A stretch of DNA of 64,000 nucleotides from assembly GCF_910592395.1 (NCBI RefSeq), contig NC_088312.1, positions 21,399,292-21,463,291 of the forward strand, written 5' to 3'. This document shows, one piece after another, positions 1 to 13,600 of this stretch (position 1 is its first letter; every line of letters begins with the position of its first letter). The notes under the pieces are model-generated. The model had not been told where the DNA came from and searched no databases. It saw only the letters and a list, made by a program, of their open reading frames with translations. Position numbers and translations under genes: made by a program. Source of the DNA: Lineus longissimus (taxonomy: Eukaryota > Nemertea > Pilidiophora > Heteronemertea > Lineidae).

Positions 1-106
1 TGACTAAAACCTGTCACTTTCAGAGAACGGGGAGGGGGTTTGGGGGACTCATCCCCCAATGTACTGGCTATATATGTCAGAAGGACGGGGGTTTGGGGGC
101 TCCCCC

Positions 107-160
107 ATGTCAAACAGTTGTGTGAGTTCACTAGAGATTGCTCTTTACATATTATGCTAT
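107..160 (+). repeat. Dispersed repeat fragment, copy 1
   Basis: The core CAGTTGTGTGAGTTCACTAG followed by an AGATTGCTCTT-like tail recurs with few changes at 952-998 and at 41226-41272. The three copies lie in unrelated intergenic sequence, so this is a dispersed element fragment. Its class is unknown. Confidence 0.6.
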
Positions 161-449
161 GCTATTGGCAAAGGGTTCTTCTTGACATATATAAAATTTT
201 GTGCAGATTGATTGGTCCAAGGTGTACTTTTTTTACCAAAACATATGCACAACAATGTACAAGTAATGTACACAAGTTTTAATAGAGGACTCTGGCCGGC
301 AATCAGAATTTTTTTTGTTTTCTTGAAAAGAACATGAGATCCGTATAGTGATTTTTCATTGCTTCCGACGCGGCCGTTAGGCTGACATCCAAGGACGGAA
401 CCCTAGCGGCATATCGAAGAACTAGAACCAATGTATCAGCAGGACTTAT

Positions 450-470
450 GGGGGGGGGGGGGGGGGGGGG
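450..470 (+). repeat. Poly-G run (21 G)
   Basis: Twenty-one consecutive G residues, followed by TAAAAAATG. The run is a simple homopolymer that could form a quadruplex. Its exact length in the assembly may be unreliable. Confidence 0.85.
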
Positions 471-951
471 TAAAAAATGCTCCAGCAATTCAATTGAATT
501 CAAAATAAGTTTATTTACCGTAAATCATGTAATAATGCAGAATGAGTAGGTGAAGTCAAATAAACTTGCGAGAGCTAAACTATTGTGCAAGCCGCAGACA
601 AAACAGTACATGTTAAAAATGTTTAATCACTCACACAACGGTGAAGTATGTATACACTGTATGTAAAGTGTAAACAAAATTCATATAGCCATCATGTCCA
701 TCGAATCTGAAAAAATTTGTGCAGGCCCATGACAATTCTGGTTCCGGTACAGTTTTGTCGCATTCCATATGGGCCGCGCGTTGGCCGATCCTGCATTCAT
801 GACGCGCCGCACCCACAGTTACGACATGATTGTTTCCTTCCTCGTGACGTCATGAGCCATTGACCATTCACACAAGTAGATTTATTCACACCGGCGCCAC
901 TGAAGTGCAGGTGTGGGAGCGGAGATCATGTATTTAAAAATCGTCTGCTAG

Positions 952-998
952 GACATACAGTTGTGCGAGTTCACTAGAGCTTGCTCTTAACATATTAC
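952..998 (+). repeat. Dispersed repeat fragment, copy 2
   Basis: This is the second copy of the repeat described at 107-160, with core CAGTTGTGCGAGTTCACTAG. It matches the copy at 41226 more closely than the first copy does. Confidence 0.6.
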
Positions 999-2679
999 TC
1001 CTTCGACATATCGAGAGGCGGAGGATATTGAAAACCACTGGTGTCTAGCTGGATGGTTAAAGGGATAGCCAGTCGTTGACGTATATCTACTGCTGGTCCA
1101 ATCATATCTAGTTCCAACTTCTAACGCCAATCGGAGAGAGCGGTAGCCGGTACATATTCACTGAGAGCACGGTTCACTAGCAGTTCAATGTGCTCGTGAA
1201 GTGACGAGAGCAAATCTCACGGGTGGAGCGGAAATCCGACATATTGCTCACATCATCGGCGCCAACAACTATTTCTTTTGACCCTGCCCGAGTCTTTTAA
1301 AATAGATTGACTCTGACCCTGCTGACCTCGATTTTCAAAAACTTTTAAAAAAGGCAATTCAAAGGTTAAATCAACTGCAAAGATAATGTTTTATATCACT
1401 GAGGTATATAAACATGATATGCTGAGAAAAATCTGTACAACTATCGAGATATACGATAACTTGGAACTATTTCGGCAAATCACTTTGCCACCTGCGCGAC
1501 CTTGTCACAATTGCGGCGCGCTCGTTTGCATACCGCATATCTATATCATAATACTATAAGGCGGCTCGCTAAAGTGCCATTTGGGGGTCGTGTTTCGTCT
1601 CGAAATTTTGCACGTTTGCAGGTGATATGTTATCCTGATGCAACGTCATGTTTATTTTCGGAAATTTACTTCAGCGGAGCAGTAATGAGGGATTTTTAAT
1701 CGGACACGGTCAATTCTCCTTATCACTCACGGAAGCCAAGCCATTGATGTTCAGTTATGCAGGGGATTAATGAATCACCTGCACTCCCTGTGGGGTGACT
1801 AACACTACCTGTTGAACGGCTGGCTGTAGGGGGATGATTGGAACAGCCTGTACACGTGTTGACCTGCTGAACCAAGGTTAATGTTATTTTCAATCCACGA
1901 TTGTAGGTCACCTGATCTTCGAGATTTCGCGGGAAAGAAATTGTAAACAAACGCATGTGTGCAGTTCAAATGTAAACAAAAATGTATTTTGATACTTTTG
2001 GTTGCTGGACTTGGGTTTTCCCGCAGTAAGGAGCTGGGGTCAAATTGATGGTCTATCGTATATTGGTACTGTATTAGCCAGAGCTAGCCCTTGATTATGA
2101 AGGGATTTTCAAATTAAGGTTACAATGGTATGTTTATGTGCTCACCACAGCTTTCATAACTTGATGTATCTGAAGAGGCACTCTGAACTTGGCATGGCCT
2201 TATCAAGGAGCTGCTCACGGTGCTGAACTTCTAGCTTGCCTGTCGACTAAGTGCCTTGCCCGAGATCATGCTACATGTAGGAGGAGCACGCATTTTAAAG
2301 TTTTAGTAGTGATAGTGCAATTGGTCCGAGCCATTTGGAGGCCGACATGTGAAGGCCTATCTGGGTTCTCCTTCATCTCCGTATAAAAAGGGGCATATTG
2401 CTGACTAAGGAACGAGGTATATTCACATTGCCTCATCATCTCATTCGGACCAATTGATTTACTTTTATATGCACGCATACAGCACGCCACAGGGTCCGAG
2501 TCTGTGGACAAATGGTTGGTTTAATTTGTCTCTTCGATATTGCTCCTTTAATATTGCATTATATTTTCATTGCAATTCAATCTATTCAAGGTATAGCCCA
2601 TTTGAACCTGCCTGCGCCACGGGTACAATGCTAGTAAGAGGCAAATAAAATCGCCATTTTACCATGAAAGCCTTTACGG

Positions 2680-2748
2680 TTCCGCGCTAAGAGTGTTTGA
2701 CTGTGGATCGGCTGGTCACGGGTTCGACTCCCGGTGAATCTGGCCCAG
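2680..2748 (+). repeat. tRNA-like sequence (probable SINE head or pseudo-tRNA)
   Basis: The segment contains a good Pol III B box (GGTTCGACTCC at about 2721) inside a T-arm-like hairpin with 4 G:C pairs. It is followed by a run of seven T residues at about 2749-2755, which would terminate Pol III. The A-box side (CGCGCTAAGAGTG) is weak, and no full cloverleaf or acceptor stem can be drawn. I therefore call it a tRNA-derived relic rather than a functional tRNA gene. Confidence 0.4.
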
Positions 2749-2882
2749 TTTTTTTCTTTTTCCTTCTTCCGTATCTTGTTTTCTAATCATCCATGTGCAG
2801 ATGTCAACATTTTCATCGTTATCATTATCATACCCGGCACCCAATCTTTTCAAACTGAAGCACATACTGATTCCGGGCATGA

Positions 2883-2933
2883 TGAACAGGACTGATTCGC
2901 CCTGGCTGTGACTCTCATCTCTCCCACCATACA
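2883..2933 (+). repeat. Isolated unit of the 68-bp satellite
   Basis: The stretch with ACTGATTCGCCCTGGCTGTG followed by ACTCTCATCTCTC matches most of the 68-bp repeat unit arrayed at 40229-41225, some 37 kb away. It is a single copy in intergenic DNA, so the unit is dispersed as well as tandem. Confidence 0.65.
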
Positions 2934-4607
2934 GCGATTTTTTTGTTTTTACTGCATGATGCCTGAGCAGAAATCCCCCTGCAAGCAGCCTAATAGCAAC
3001 TTCGGGGACCAGAGTTAGGCCTGGAATAATTTCCTAGCCCAGTGTAAAGAGTCGCAGAACCCTATGAAGAGAAGCTGTTTAGGGAAAATATGACCCAAAT
3101 CCCTTCAAGCAGTGAGACACTACTTCTGGGAAACAAGTGTGGTAGTTCCCAATATCTACCAGACAACTCTTTTAGTACAACTTGAGTACTACTTGGGACC
3201 ACAGTCATATTTAATTAGAAGCCTGGTGAAGCATCCCAAAGTCCTTTCTCTCATGCAGAACGTGCCACCAAAAAGACATCAATATCTATATAACAATGCT
3301 TTATTTGATCAATCCGTCTACAGCGTAATTTTGAAAAGGAGCCCTCAAATTCATTGTCAGTACTTGTTTGCTATTGAATGGGGCCTGGCGCCAGGGAATT
3401 CGGGTTCGATTCATACTGGGCATGCGCTTCAAGGCCCAAGATCTGGTGCTTACCGTGGCGCGGCGCTAGAAATCGAACGAGCTATTGATCTAGCCTCACC
3501 CTAATTGTCAATTTTACATTCCATCAGCTATGAACGTAAAGAGTACACAAGGTAGTTGATTTTATGTGGCGGAATTGGTCCCAAGCTAAAGTATATTCTG
3601 TCAGTAATTGGTCTTTGTTGTATGGTCTTCATTGTATGGTCTTCCTTGTATGGTCTTTGATTTTGGCCAGCGCCACCTATCGGAAAGTGACCAATCATGA
3701 TCCATGTAATCAAAGATGGTGGAGGAGTATCATATCTGAATTTTTTTCTTCACAAGATGTAGCTTTACGGCGCTATTATTGGGGTAAGTTCAACTTTGTT
3801 GATACACATAGTAAAGTTTAGTTTGTTGATTATGGCTATTTGTATTTTAGGACGTAAAAGCTGTATAATATGTCTTATTCTCGATTGAATTTGCATACTT
3901 CATTTTCCATTTTCAATGTACATTTTGCTGTGCATGAAAGTGTACATTTTTGTATGGTATCCTTTTCACTTTCAATGTCTTGAGTTGACGGGTTTTTTGT
4001 CTGGGGTCGATGTTTAGTTCCACTCGAAAGAAACTGAAACCATTAGCTCCTTAGTCCTTGAACGAACACGCTTTTTCTGTTACCAAAAGCGGATGCTGGT
4101 TAGCCCAGGTGACTGGATCATGTGAATGATTGATTGATGGAGCTCATGCGATAGAAGCAGCCAGCACTCCAGCAGAACCAGTTCCAGATCCCGTACTGGT
4201 AGCCTCATGCAGATGAGATGGACAGTGTGCCGGGTGTACTGTAGGCCCACTCTACTCTGTCTGTACTGTATTCTGTAATCGTGAACAGCCCAGCCCCTAC
4301 ATGGAAGGGCTAGGCAGTAGAGGCTATTTAATTTACATGTTTTTTTCTGTATCCTTCCCTGTATCTTCCCCCGAGATTCTGTATCCTCCTCGAGGCTTTC
4401 CGAGAAGGATAGGATACAGGATCACATCATGATAATGCCATTGGCTTAATGGTCAAAGTAAAGTTATCTTCGCTTTGACCTTCTGAAGTGTTCTGCGTGT
4501 GCGTATTTGTTTTGTTGGGGGTTCCAGTTTGTCTTTGTCAAAATCCATTTCGAGTAAGATCTCTAAAACTAATGAGGGTTTTCTTTTCAGGTAAAGCAGC
4601 TTTGAAA

Positions 4608-7600
4608 ATGGCTCCTATTGATAATCACCAGATGGCCATGGTGCCTGCAGCCCCGATGCAGGGGGCTAACACTCTACCGCTCTCCACCCTCATCGATTAC
4701 ATTGTTCAGAGGACGTACCATGAGTTGTCTGTTTTGTCAGAACTGTAAGTAGATGCTCACCCTCTTCAAGAACATTTTGAACGTTGATGGTTATGAAAGA
4801 ACATTGTTATTGCAACAAACTGCCTTTGAACAGCCAAATTTGTTAATGTAAGCCTGCTAAGGTTGGACTGTTGACAGTTATGTTTCATTGGTGGATAAAT
4901 CTTTATCAGAATACAAAAAAAATGTAATTGTTCCACACAAACAACTTAGTTTGATTATTGCCGATAGTGATACCTTTAAAAGGGGATGCTTTGCTAAAAA
5001 ATGCTCTTTTCCTGCTAAAAAAGGAGACCACGTTTCACTGATATGACACATTTTTAGGACCTGGAAGTTGCCTTCTAATAGAAGTGATAATTTCGGTCAT
5101 CAATGCATCATTGTCTTGTGACAAGTTAGTTTGAAATTTTAAGAATCTATTTTTGTCATACTTCCAGCCTGCCAAGAAAAACAGATATGGAAAGGTAAGT
5201 CTTCGTTTTATAATCGTTGTCATTAATAACCAGTATTTCTTTGAATATCAAACTACAGTTGGCGAGGATGTTATGTCTGTAATGAATATGATATCTATGA
5301 ATATCAATATTATGTGTATTCAAAATTGCTTGAATTCTCTTTCAGGAAAATTGAGATTGTTCAGTTTGCGAGTCGAACCAGGCAGCTCTTTGTGCGATTG
5401 CTCGGACTGGTGAAGTGGGCCAACAGTGCTGGGAAGGTTGACAAATGTGGAGCAATTTCCGCCTTCCTCGACCAACAGGCCATGTTGTTCGTGGATACTG
5501 CCGACATGTTTGCTAAAATGGCTAGGGAGACTCTTGTTCATGGAAGGTATGATCGATAAAATGAATTTGTTAGTTTAAAATGCATTATCTTTTTTGAATA
5601 AATAAGCAACATTTAGTCTTGTGAGCATCACAATCTAATCCTTTAGTTTAATGCCAGTTAAAAAATCCCAGCTTTTCAGATCTTTTTGAAAGTATCAATG
5701 AGGTACAGTGTATAAATGTTTCTTTTTCAATTTCGTCCTTTGGTTCGAAGTCTTTGAGTTGCGACCATTGGCCATATGTATCCCAATTATTACCTAATCA
5801 TTATAATATGTCTTGTACAATTGGGAACATTTCTTGTTTCTGTTAAATTGTGACAGATCTATATCTGAAATAACATCTCTCCAAAACACTTTTTTTTTTA
5901 TTGGCTTCTTTGTCTTAAACATTGAACATTGTTAAAAGAAATCATATTGATAGAAATACTTCCTACATGTGAAGGTTTTCCCATCTATTCTCAATTAAAT
6001 GGGGATTCCCCGATTGTAGACATCATGTTTTGACATGCTTTACAATGAGGCCATCATATTCGGCCAAAAATGAGGTCAGTCCTATTCACTCTCACAGTAA
6101 TACCCAGTATCGACTCTGTGAAATCAAATTTTGCGAGTGGTTTTCTGGTGTTCTGGCTGTCTGAATTGTCCTGTCGTTTTGTTGAGCTGGTAAACATCTC
6201 TTCTATTTAGTCAGCAACTTTGGAGTAGTTTTATGGTGCAAGCTGTGGATATACATGTATGTATTTGGCCAATCTGCTGTATCAGTCTACCTCACCTTGT
6301 CCTGTTGGGCTAATCAAATTCTCCCCCAGTTTCATTAAAATCTGTAGACACCTCTTTCCACACCTGTTCTGATATCTAGTTTTATACTTCATCCCTTGTA
6401 GACTTCCTAATTTCTCACTGCCTTGTGCTATTGATGTGCTCACCACGGGAACGTATCCAAGACTACCGACCTGTATCAGGGTAAGTATTTCAAATCTCAG
6501 GCCCAATTTGTGGTCTCATAAATGAGAAGAAGCTGTGATTTATTTCATGCATGGTGTGTAGGGTATTGGCATCCCCATAGGCCATAGGTAGCGCTGAATT
6601 TTACCTGGTTATGTGGGTTTTGAAAAATGATGTCAAACCTCAAACAAAATTGATGTAATGTCACTGCCACCTAGTGGCGATCATAGTTTAGCTGGTACCC
6701 CATTGATTGAGCCCTTGATATGGATAAAAAAAGAACTTGCAGCCGTTTGTTTTCGATTGCTCTTCCCCAATATCATTCAATACAAAATCAACCTAAAATT
6801 GTGACATGTCAAAGTTTGTTGCTTTAAGGTTGTACAATGTATTTCATTCATTTTCTTGTTATTTTCATCGCCAGGAAAGGATTGTGCCGCCCGACCCGAT
6901 CACGCCCTCTGAGAAATGGCAGACGCTGAAACGTCTGGGCCAGATCATCCAGCATCGACTTGTCACGACTGACCTCCCTCCACAACTCAGTCGCTTGAAA
7001 ATCGAGAATGGCCGTGTGAAATTCCATGTGAATCACGAGTTTGAGGTGACCTTGACGTTGATGGGGGATGGACCGTCGATACCATGGAGACTGTTAGATA
7101 TTGATATACTTGTAGAGGATCATGAAACTGGAGGTGAGGATGGTACAAAAGACAGCTGTTTTATTTTCGTGATTCTTTGAAATTTCTGAAAAAACAGTAC
7201 TCACCATACAGTTCTCAAGCCAAGTAGAAACTAAAGGGATTTTCCACCTTAATAGCCTGACAGCTATCCCTCAGCGTGGACAGGGGAGACACCAGCTCTC
7301 CAAGATTTCGGACAATTGTCTGAGGTCATTGATGCTCCTTTCCCTGACCTCTGACCAAATGGTATTGAATGCTTAGCTAATCTTGACCCCCACCTGGGTA
7401 TATAAGGTCCAGAGATAAAGAGGTCACCTTGTCATTTGCTGTTCGAGTGTCACAGTGAGAGATTCCATAGTACATATGCCATGCATTATCATGATGGTAG
7501 TATGCAATAGAACTGGAAGCTACCTGGTTGCATCATTCCTTGAACCCAGGGTTCAAGAGTCGGGGGTTTAAAACTTTTATAATCTTCTTTCTTCAGATGG

Positions 7601-10600
7601 TAAAGCCTTGGTGCATTCGCTTCAAGTCCACTACATCCACCAGCTTGTTCAGTCAAGACTTCTAGAGTGTGACAAACCACTTCACGACATGTACAACTGC
7701 CTACGTATCCTTTTACTGTCAGTACATTCAGTCTCGATGGCAAATGACTTCATACACTTGTTTTAGGCAAAGAACGAAATGTTTCACCAAGACAAGAGCT
7801 GTAATGCTTGTCCTTGTTTTGCTCTGGGCTTATTATCACAAAGTTATCATGCAGTGTGGCCGGCATAGCTGTTGCAATGTACTTTTAACTTTGGTTTCCA
7901 TTTCTTAATCTCACAAGTGCTAAGGCTGACTGAAATGTACCTGGTGGGCTGTGCCCAGCTTGGGATGGAGTTTTCAATAACCAGTATTCCATCCCATCTC
8001 CCCAAGATGACCACCAAGGCAGCAATATTGAATAGATTTTTCCTATCCTATCTTATGTTGCTCAATCTTGGTGCTTCGCTGAACGGATCGGTTAAAATTT
8101 ACAATCCCCAACCGGAAATGAAGCATTATATTGTCAATGGAAGACCTCTTTAGGGGCCATTATCTGGGATTGTAAACTCATTCCATCAGATCTTTCATCC
8201 AAAACGACTGTTACATCCTTGACTATTTCCAAGATTCCTTTTGCCAATCCCTGCAACTAGAGGTGCTACACTCCCAGGCCCAGCGGTTACTGCGGGAACG
8301 ACTTGGCGAATACGTCAGGATAGATGACTATTCAGCGGGACGAAGTCTTGTGCTTTCATACTGGAGGTAAGTTTGAGCATATCCAAACAGCTTCTTCGAT
8401 TCAGGTCTCTCAATGAAATAATTTGGGTAACAGAATACTTTCCTTAAATTGGGCTCATTTTACTGTGATTTCATGACGTTCGTGTCAAACATTGGTCTCT
8501 TGCGCCAAAAAACGGCCTATTTTTGCACAATCATGAGGCTAACTTGATGTCAGATGTACTTTTAAGTTGTTTCGGGGCTTATTTGACCATTTTTTAACCA
8601 CCAGAAGATGCATAAGTAACTTTGGTTCCATCTCAAAATTTACAACTGGCAAATATTTGAACACATTGAGACATCCTGGCTCAGTCTCTTTTTGGTCTGC
8701 TACAGCTAGAAATCCTGGTGTTATTTTCAGGGATATGAGTGGAGGGAAGAATCGAGATGCGAAGCCTTTTGAACAAGTCCCGAAAGTTCATAAATTGCAG
8801 GTGCACATGGACGATCACGACCCAACTAAGCCACTGCAGGCCACACATATGCCTAGTCTTCTGGAAGAGGACAGTGTTAGGGTGAATAAAGCTATTAAGG
8901 TAAGTGCCTCTTGGTTCTTTTAAGGATACGTAGAACCTCCTTTTCTTCGTCCGGTGACCACCAAGCATTAGGCCCTGGTTTCCATCCTGCACTGTGCTTT
9001 CAAGGAATTAGAGACTTTAAACTGAGGTTCCTTGTATCGGGGCAAACAAAAGACCCCTCCAAGTGAGAAATATGACCGCTTGCAATGGACTCTCTGACCC
9101 TCTGACCGAAGGCAAGAGGCACTCGGCCAGTAAACCCAGTTGGTGCCTTTGCATAGACACGCGTAAAACGCTCATCCCGTCTTGTAAGTTGTAGGAGGAA
9201 TCCTCCCTGGAGAAAATCACCTCCAGGTGCAGAGCGAACACTGAAGAAGAAGAACTTCAGATAATTGCATGTCGCACAATATTGCTTGTATGCTCAATGA
9301 CATCCTTATTTTATGTTCGTGAAACCTTTTTCAGAGTGACCATTTGTCAATTGAGAAGTTACTGATTCAGACGATAGAGGTGCGAAGTCAGGCGAGGTTG
9401 AAAGATCTGCTGAAAGATTTTAAAGATCTCATTGACGGAACCTGTGAGTATTGGTGGAGTTACTTCATTAACCTTTCATTAAGGACTCGAAACGTGCAGT
9501 AAATTTCCACAATATGTGTCATTTTACCCAAACGTTAATCTGTCATGTCAGAAATACAAGATGATCAATCATTTTCTTTTTGCCTTTTTGAGGTAACATC
9601 AGAAGGCCTATTCAGGCTCAATGAGAACCAACTTCGGGAATAGCCAGCCAGTCCTCTGGTGAGCTGTATCTTGACTACAGAGGTCAAAGAGTTGGATCAA
9701 ATTGTGCTCTGTGAGCGATTTCCTTTCAAATGTTGATTCAAATGTTTCAGGTGAAATCAAAGAGATCCCATGTGTGATGTACATTCCATTCCTTCAGCCT
9801 GTCGTTTCCTCGGAGATGCTCCGCATTGCTGTTGACATACAAAGAGGCACATATCTCGCCTCGGTCGGACAGTACCCAGGTACGCAGTTAATGAATGATT
9901 CACCTCGTGGTGGGTTTCTGCTTGTAGCAACTGGTTTAAGGTCATTTGATCAAAATATGTAGAAAAGTACCAAAAGTATTGCAATACCAATGTCGACTAA
10001 GATTCTCTGTTTGAGGTGACTTGACCAAGGGGTGAGTGGTTTTGCCAGTGGCATGGTTGTGTTTAAATGTCACTTGACCACCTGAGGGCACCATGCCAGC
10101 TTGTGTGCCAAGAACAGGCCAAGCTCTACCAGCATTCTTTGACAGCGATCCTCCATCAACTCAAACCTTACAATAGGGGACCAACTGCTTTAACTAAGAG
10201 TATGGGCCGGCATGTGTTTGGCAAGGTGCTGTGCTAGGTCCACTTCTATCTAGAGTTAAATGCAGCAGGAGATGTTAAGACTTTTGTAACACCTTTATCC
10301 ACTTTCTGTCTTTGTAGACTGTCCCTATGCTTTGGACATAGAAGACTGCCTTAACACAGACAAGAGAGAGCTGCCAGGGTTAATCACCCAGCTACGGCTG
10401 TGGCTGGCAATACGCCGCTGTGAAAAAGCAGTCCAGCATCTTCCTGCGACGTGTTCTGAGACGCTTCCTATCACCTCGATGGAGCAGGGGCATCCACTTG
10501 AGAAGCTGGGCAGGTGTAAACTGTTTGTGAGGCTTGGCAAGCAGACAGAGTATTATGTGGTAGGTTGGAAGAGGTTTGGGCTCTATTTGTTAAATTTCTA

Positions 10601-13600
10601 GTTCACCAAATGCAGTCAGGATATCCTTCTGTCACAGTGACTCTTAAGTGTGCCTCTGTCTCAGCTCTCTATGGAGGTGACAATGATCCTTAGGTGCCCC
10701 GAGGCCCAAAATGTTTATCACACTTGCACTTATCCTCCTTACTGAGGACCCCCTGGTGGCCCAGAGAGCACATGGGGTTACATATACCCTTGTCTGCAGA
10801 TTTATACAGTCATGTATAATTCATGTCTAATATCCTATTGGTATCTCTAACTTGCATGCGGTTCTAAATTCTTTTTCCTCTTCTTTTTCCTACAGGTTGT
10901 TGAGGCCTCTCAGGGGGAGAACAAGTCAGTCAGATTCCGGTATTTTCTTCTTGAGGTGCACCCAACTCTCTTTGAGGGTGCCCAGGGGGAGAATCTCGAT
11001 ACTCTTCCCCAGATGTACCTGCGTGCTGGTCACATGGTCGAGATGGACACGTACGCCTTGACACACGGACCTTATACCAAAATACAAGAAGAGGTGGAAA
11101 GTCCAAGTAACAGTTTGGTGCTCAGGAAAAGAAAGGTGTGTCACAATGTTTCAGAATGAAGTGGATGCCTAGTTCATGGTGGGAGTCTGTTCTCTGGAAA
11201 TCAAAGAACCAATTGAGACTCGCTGCGATTTAAAAGTGTTCTTATTGCTTAAGGATTTCCAGTCTTGGCCAAAATGGTGGTGCCTTTGGTCAACCCTTCT
11301 GTTATAATAATAATAATAATACGAGTCTTATATAGCGCAGTATCCAACCATTAACTGGCCGCTCAAAGCGCTTGATAGGCCTCTTTAAAAAGCAAATGTT
11401 TAAGTTGTCCCTTGAAAGATAACAGAGAGCTGCAGTTCCTAACAGTTGAAGGAAGTTTGTTCCACAGCTGAGGGGCTCCAATTGAAAATGCTCTACCACC
11501 GACTGACATGACATTGGCCTTTGGGATAGACAGAAGAATGGCCGATGAAGAGCGCAGAGTTCGAGAAACGGTATGAACGGAGAGAAGTTCTGAAAGGTAT
11601 TGGGGAGCAAGTTGGTGAAGACACTTGTAAGTAAGAAGGAGAACCTTGTACTTGATGCGCTGTTGCACAGGAAGCCAATGTTAGCGATCAGACTCTAAAT
11701 GCTTTCTTACTGAAGGTAATAAACAATTCATGCTTCGTGTTTTCAGTTGTATCTTGGTGGTGCTGGTGAACCACATGTCAAGCAGATGAAGTTCACGTCA
11801 TGCTTCGTGCCAGAGTTGACTCACATCTTGGCTCTTTGTGAGGAGAGGATTCCATTTATTGCGCTGACGAAGGAGCTCGGGAACAAGGGCCTCTCGCACC
11901 AAGGCATCCAGGTGGATGGAGAGGGAGCTTGTCTTGCACTAACTTTATTAGAGTAAGTGGATTATTGGGCCTAGTCTGGTGCTACCTTGAGCTTGCTGTT
12001 GAATATAATGGGCTTAACTGAATGATATAACTTCAAGTTGAAGATAAAAACCCTGATAATATTGATGTGCAAAAATAAATTCTTCTCTCCCACGTATGTA
12101 TCTGGAGTTACCTCCTGTAATACAACTGATGTCAGCTTTGATATGTCATCACCACTCTTTTGCAGTATGCCAGCGTGCACTGATATTGATCTCGCAACTA
12201 ACAGAAAATTACGGCGCAACTTACTCTCATGTAAATTCCGGGTACAGCGGAAAGGAATTCGAGTTTGGATGGTGGAGGTATGTATTATAACAATTCGGAC
12301 AGAAAAACACTTCGTGATATGAAAGTTGTTTTTGTCTTTGAGTGCCTCATACCTAAAGTACCGTGAGAGCAGTGCTCCTCACATTGGTGTAGTGCCAGGT
12401 ACACAATGTAGAATTTGAGTGCCCAGGCCTAAGAAGATCACTCGAGAAAGTTACATTTGAAACAATTTTCTCCATCTTCCCCGACTCCTCACATGTTGTT
12501 TTCCTAATTTCAGCTCATCTTCAGCTCATCGCCGATCCAGAGCACTAACTTCAAGGAGCAAGGTAAGAAGACTTGTTATCATGTTGGTTCATTCTGTCTT
12601 TATCTACTGGGATCTGGCTGTCTTTGAGTGGGTCATCCTGGTTCTCAATAAGACTGCAGTACAGGTAGACGGTCTGTTAGTATTGTGACCCTTGTTTTAT
12701 CGTTGAAAAATGCACCCTTTCGAAGAAATAAATGCATGCAAAATCTGTGGAGGATGTTTTTTCAAAATGTTTAGGGTATAAAAGATAAACGGTAATACTG
12801 TACAAACAACTCTTCGTTACTGAGACTGTTGAGTCCCTCTGTGGAGAGTATAGATGTTTGTTACAGTAGTTGTTTAGTGCTTTCAGAAGAAGCGCCCCTA
12901 ATTTTCACTTTATGTGGTTTTGCTTCCAGGTGCAGTGCACCGAGTTTACCTCCAGTACGAGCTGACGGGCTCGGACAACCTCAACAAGGTCGTACAGGAC
13001 TTCCAGGATGACTGGACGGCAATCGGTCATCTCTATGGTGTCGTCACAGAGTTTGCTGACATCCTCAGGGGTAAGTCCCGCACTTTGTTATTGCCTGAAG
13101 CTGCCTGCTTGCCTGTCTATTCATTCGAGGAAGGAGCCAAAATTTGAAATTTGACTGAAACGTTTTTTGTTGTTGGTTCATTGTGGCTCTCAATGGCTTC
13201 CTCTGACTGATGCATTGTTGCCTATTGTTCATACATTACAAGGTGTAGTTATATGTGGAGCCAATAGGGGCAGTGCATGCATGAAGGAAAGTGGAATCTT
13301 CCACAATACAACAATGCCCCACGTGACACATTACTGGGTACACATGAAACGTGGTAGATGAGTTGTAGTAGCTAGCGCTAGCGGAGTAAGCTATTATGAC
13401 TCGGGCTGCCAGTAAACACCATTATTCACAATGGCTAATACCATTAGCATAAATCGGCTAGTGTCCTTTGATATATTTGCATAAAAGCTATCCAATGCTC
13501 CCACGGGACCATGTCAAAATTGTATTGAAGGCAAAAAAAAAAACACAGTTTGTCACTACCTGGACTCTCCCTCTAGAAGTGTTCTAGCATCAACAGGTTT

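Larger units (their letters stand above)
1..4607. other. Intergenic region upstream of MED14, no gene recognised
   Basis: I see no convincing coding exon here. Open frames are short, overlap each other and resemble no family I know. The stretch holds a 21-base G run at 450-470, two copies of a dispersed repeat (107-160 and 952-998), a tRNA-like sequence at 2680-2748, and one isolated unit of the 68-bp satellite that forms an array at 40.2-41.2 kb (2883-2933). Around 3600-3665 a short motif built on TATGGTCTT recurs about four times. The MED14 transcription start must lie at the right end, but I see no clear core promoter. A possible acceptor (TTCTTTTCAG ending at 4590) lies 17 bases before the MED14 ATG, so an upstream non-coding exon is possible. 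Confidence 0.6.

Noticed and set aside
3112-3504. 130-codon frame in the upstream intergenic region
   Set aside because: No recognisable family, no splice partners, and the composition resembles the surrounding non-coding DNA.
4554-4590. Mini-intron just upstream of the MED14 ATG (GTAAGA ... TTTTCAG)
   Set aside because: It would be under 40 bp, too short for a spliceosomal intron; the AG at 4590 may instead be the acceptor of a longer 5' UTR intron.
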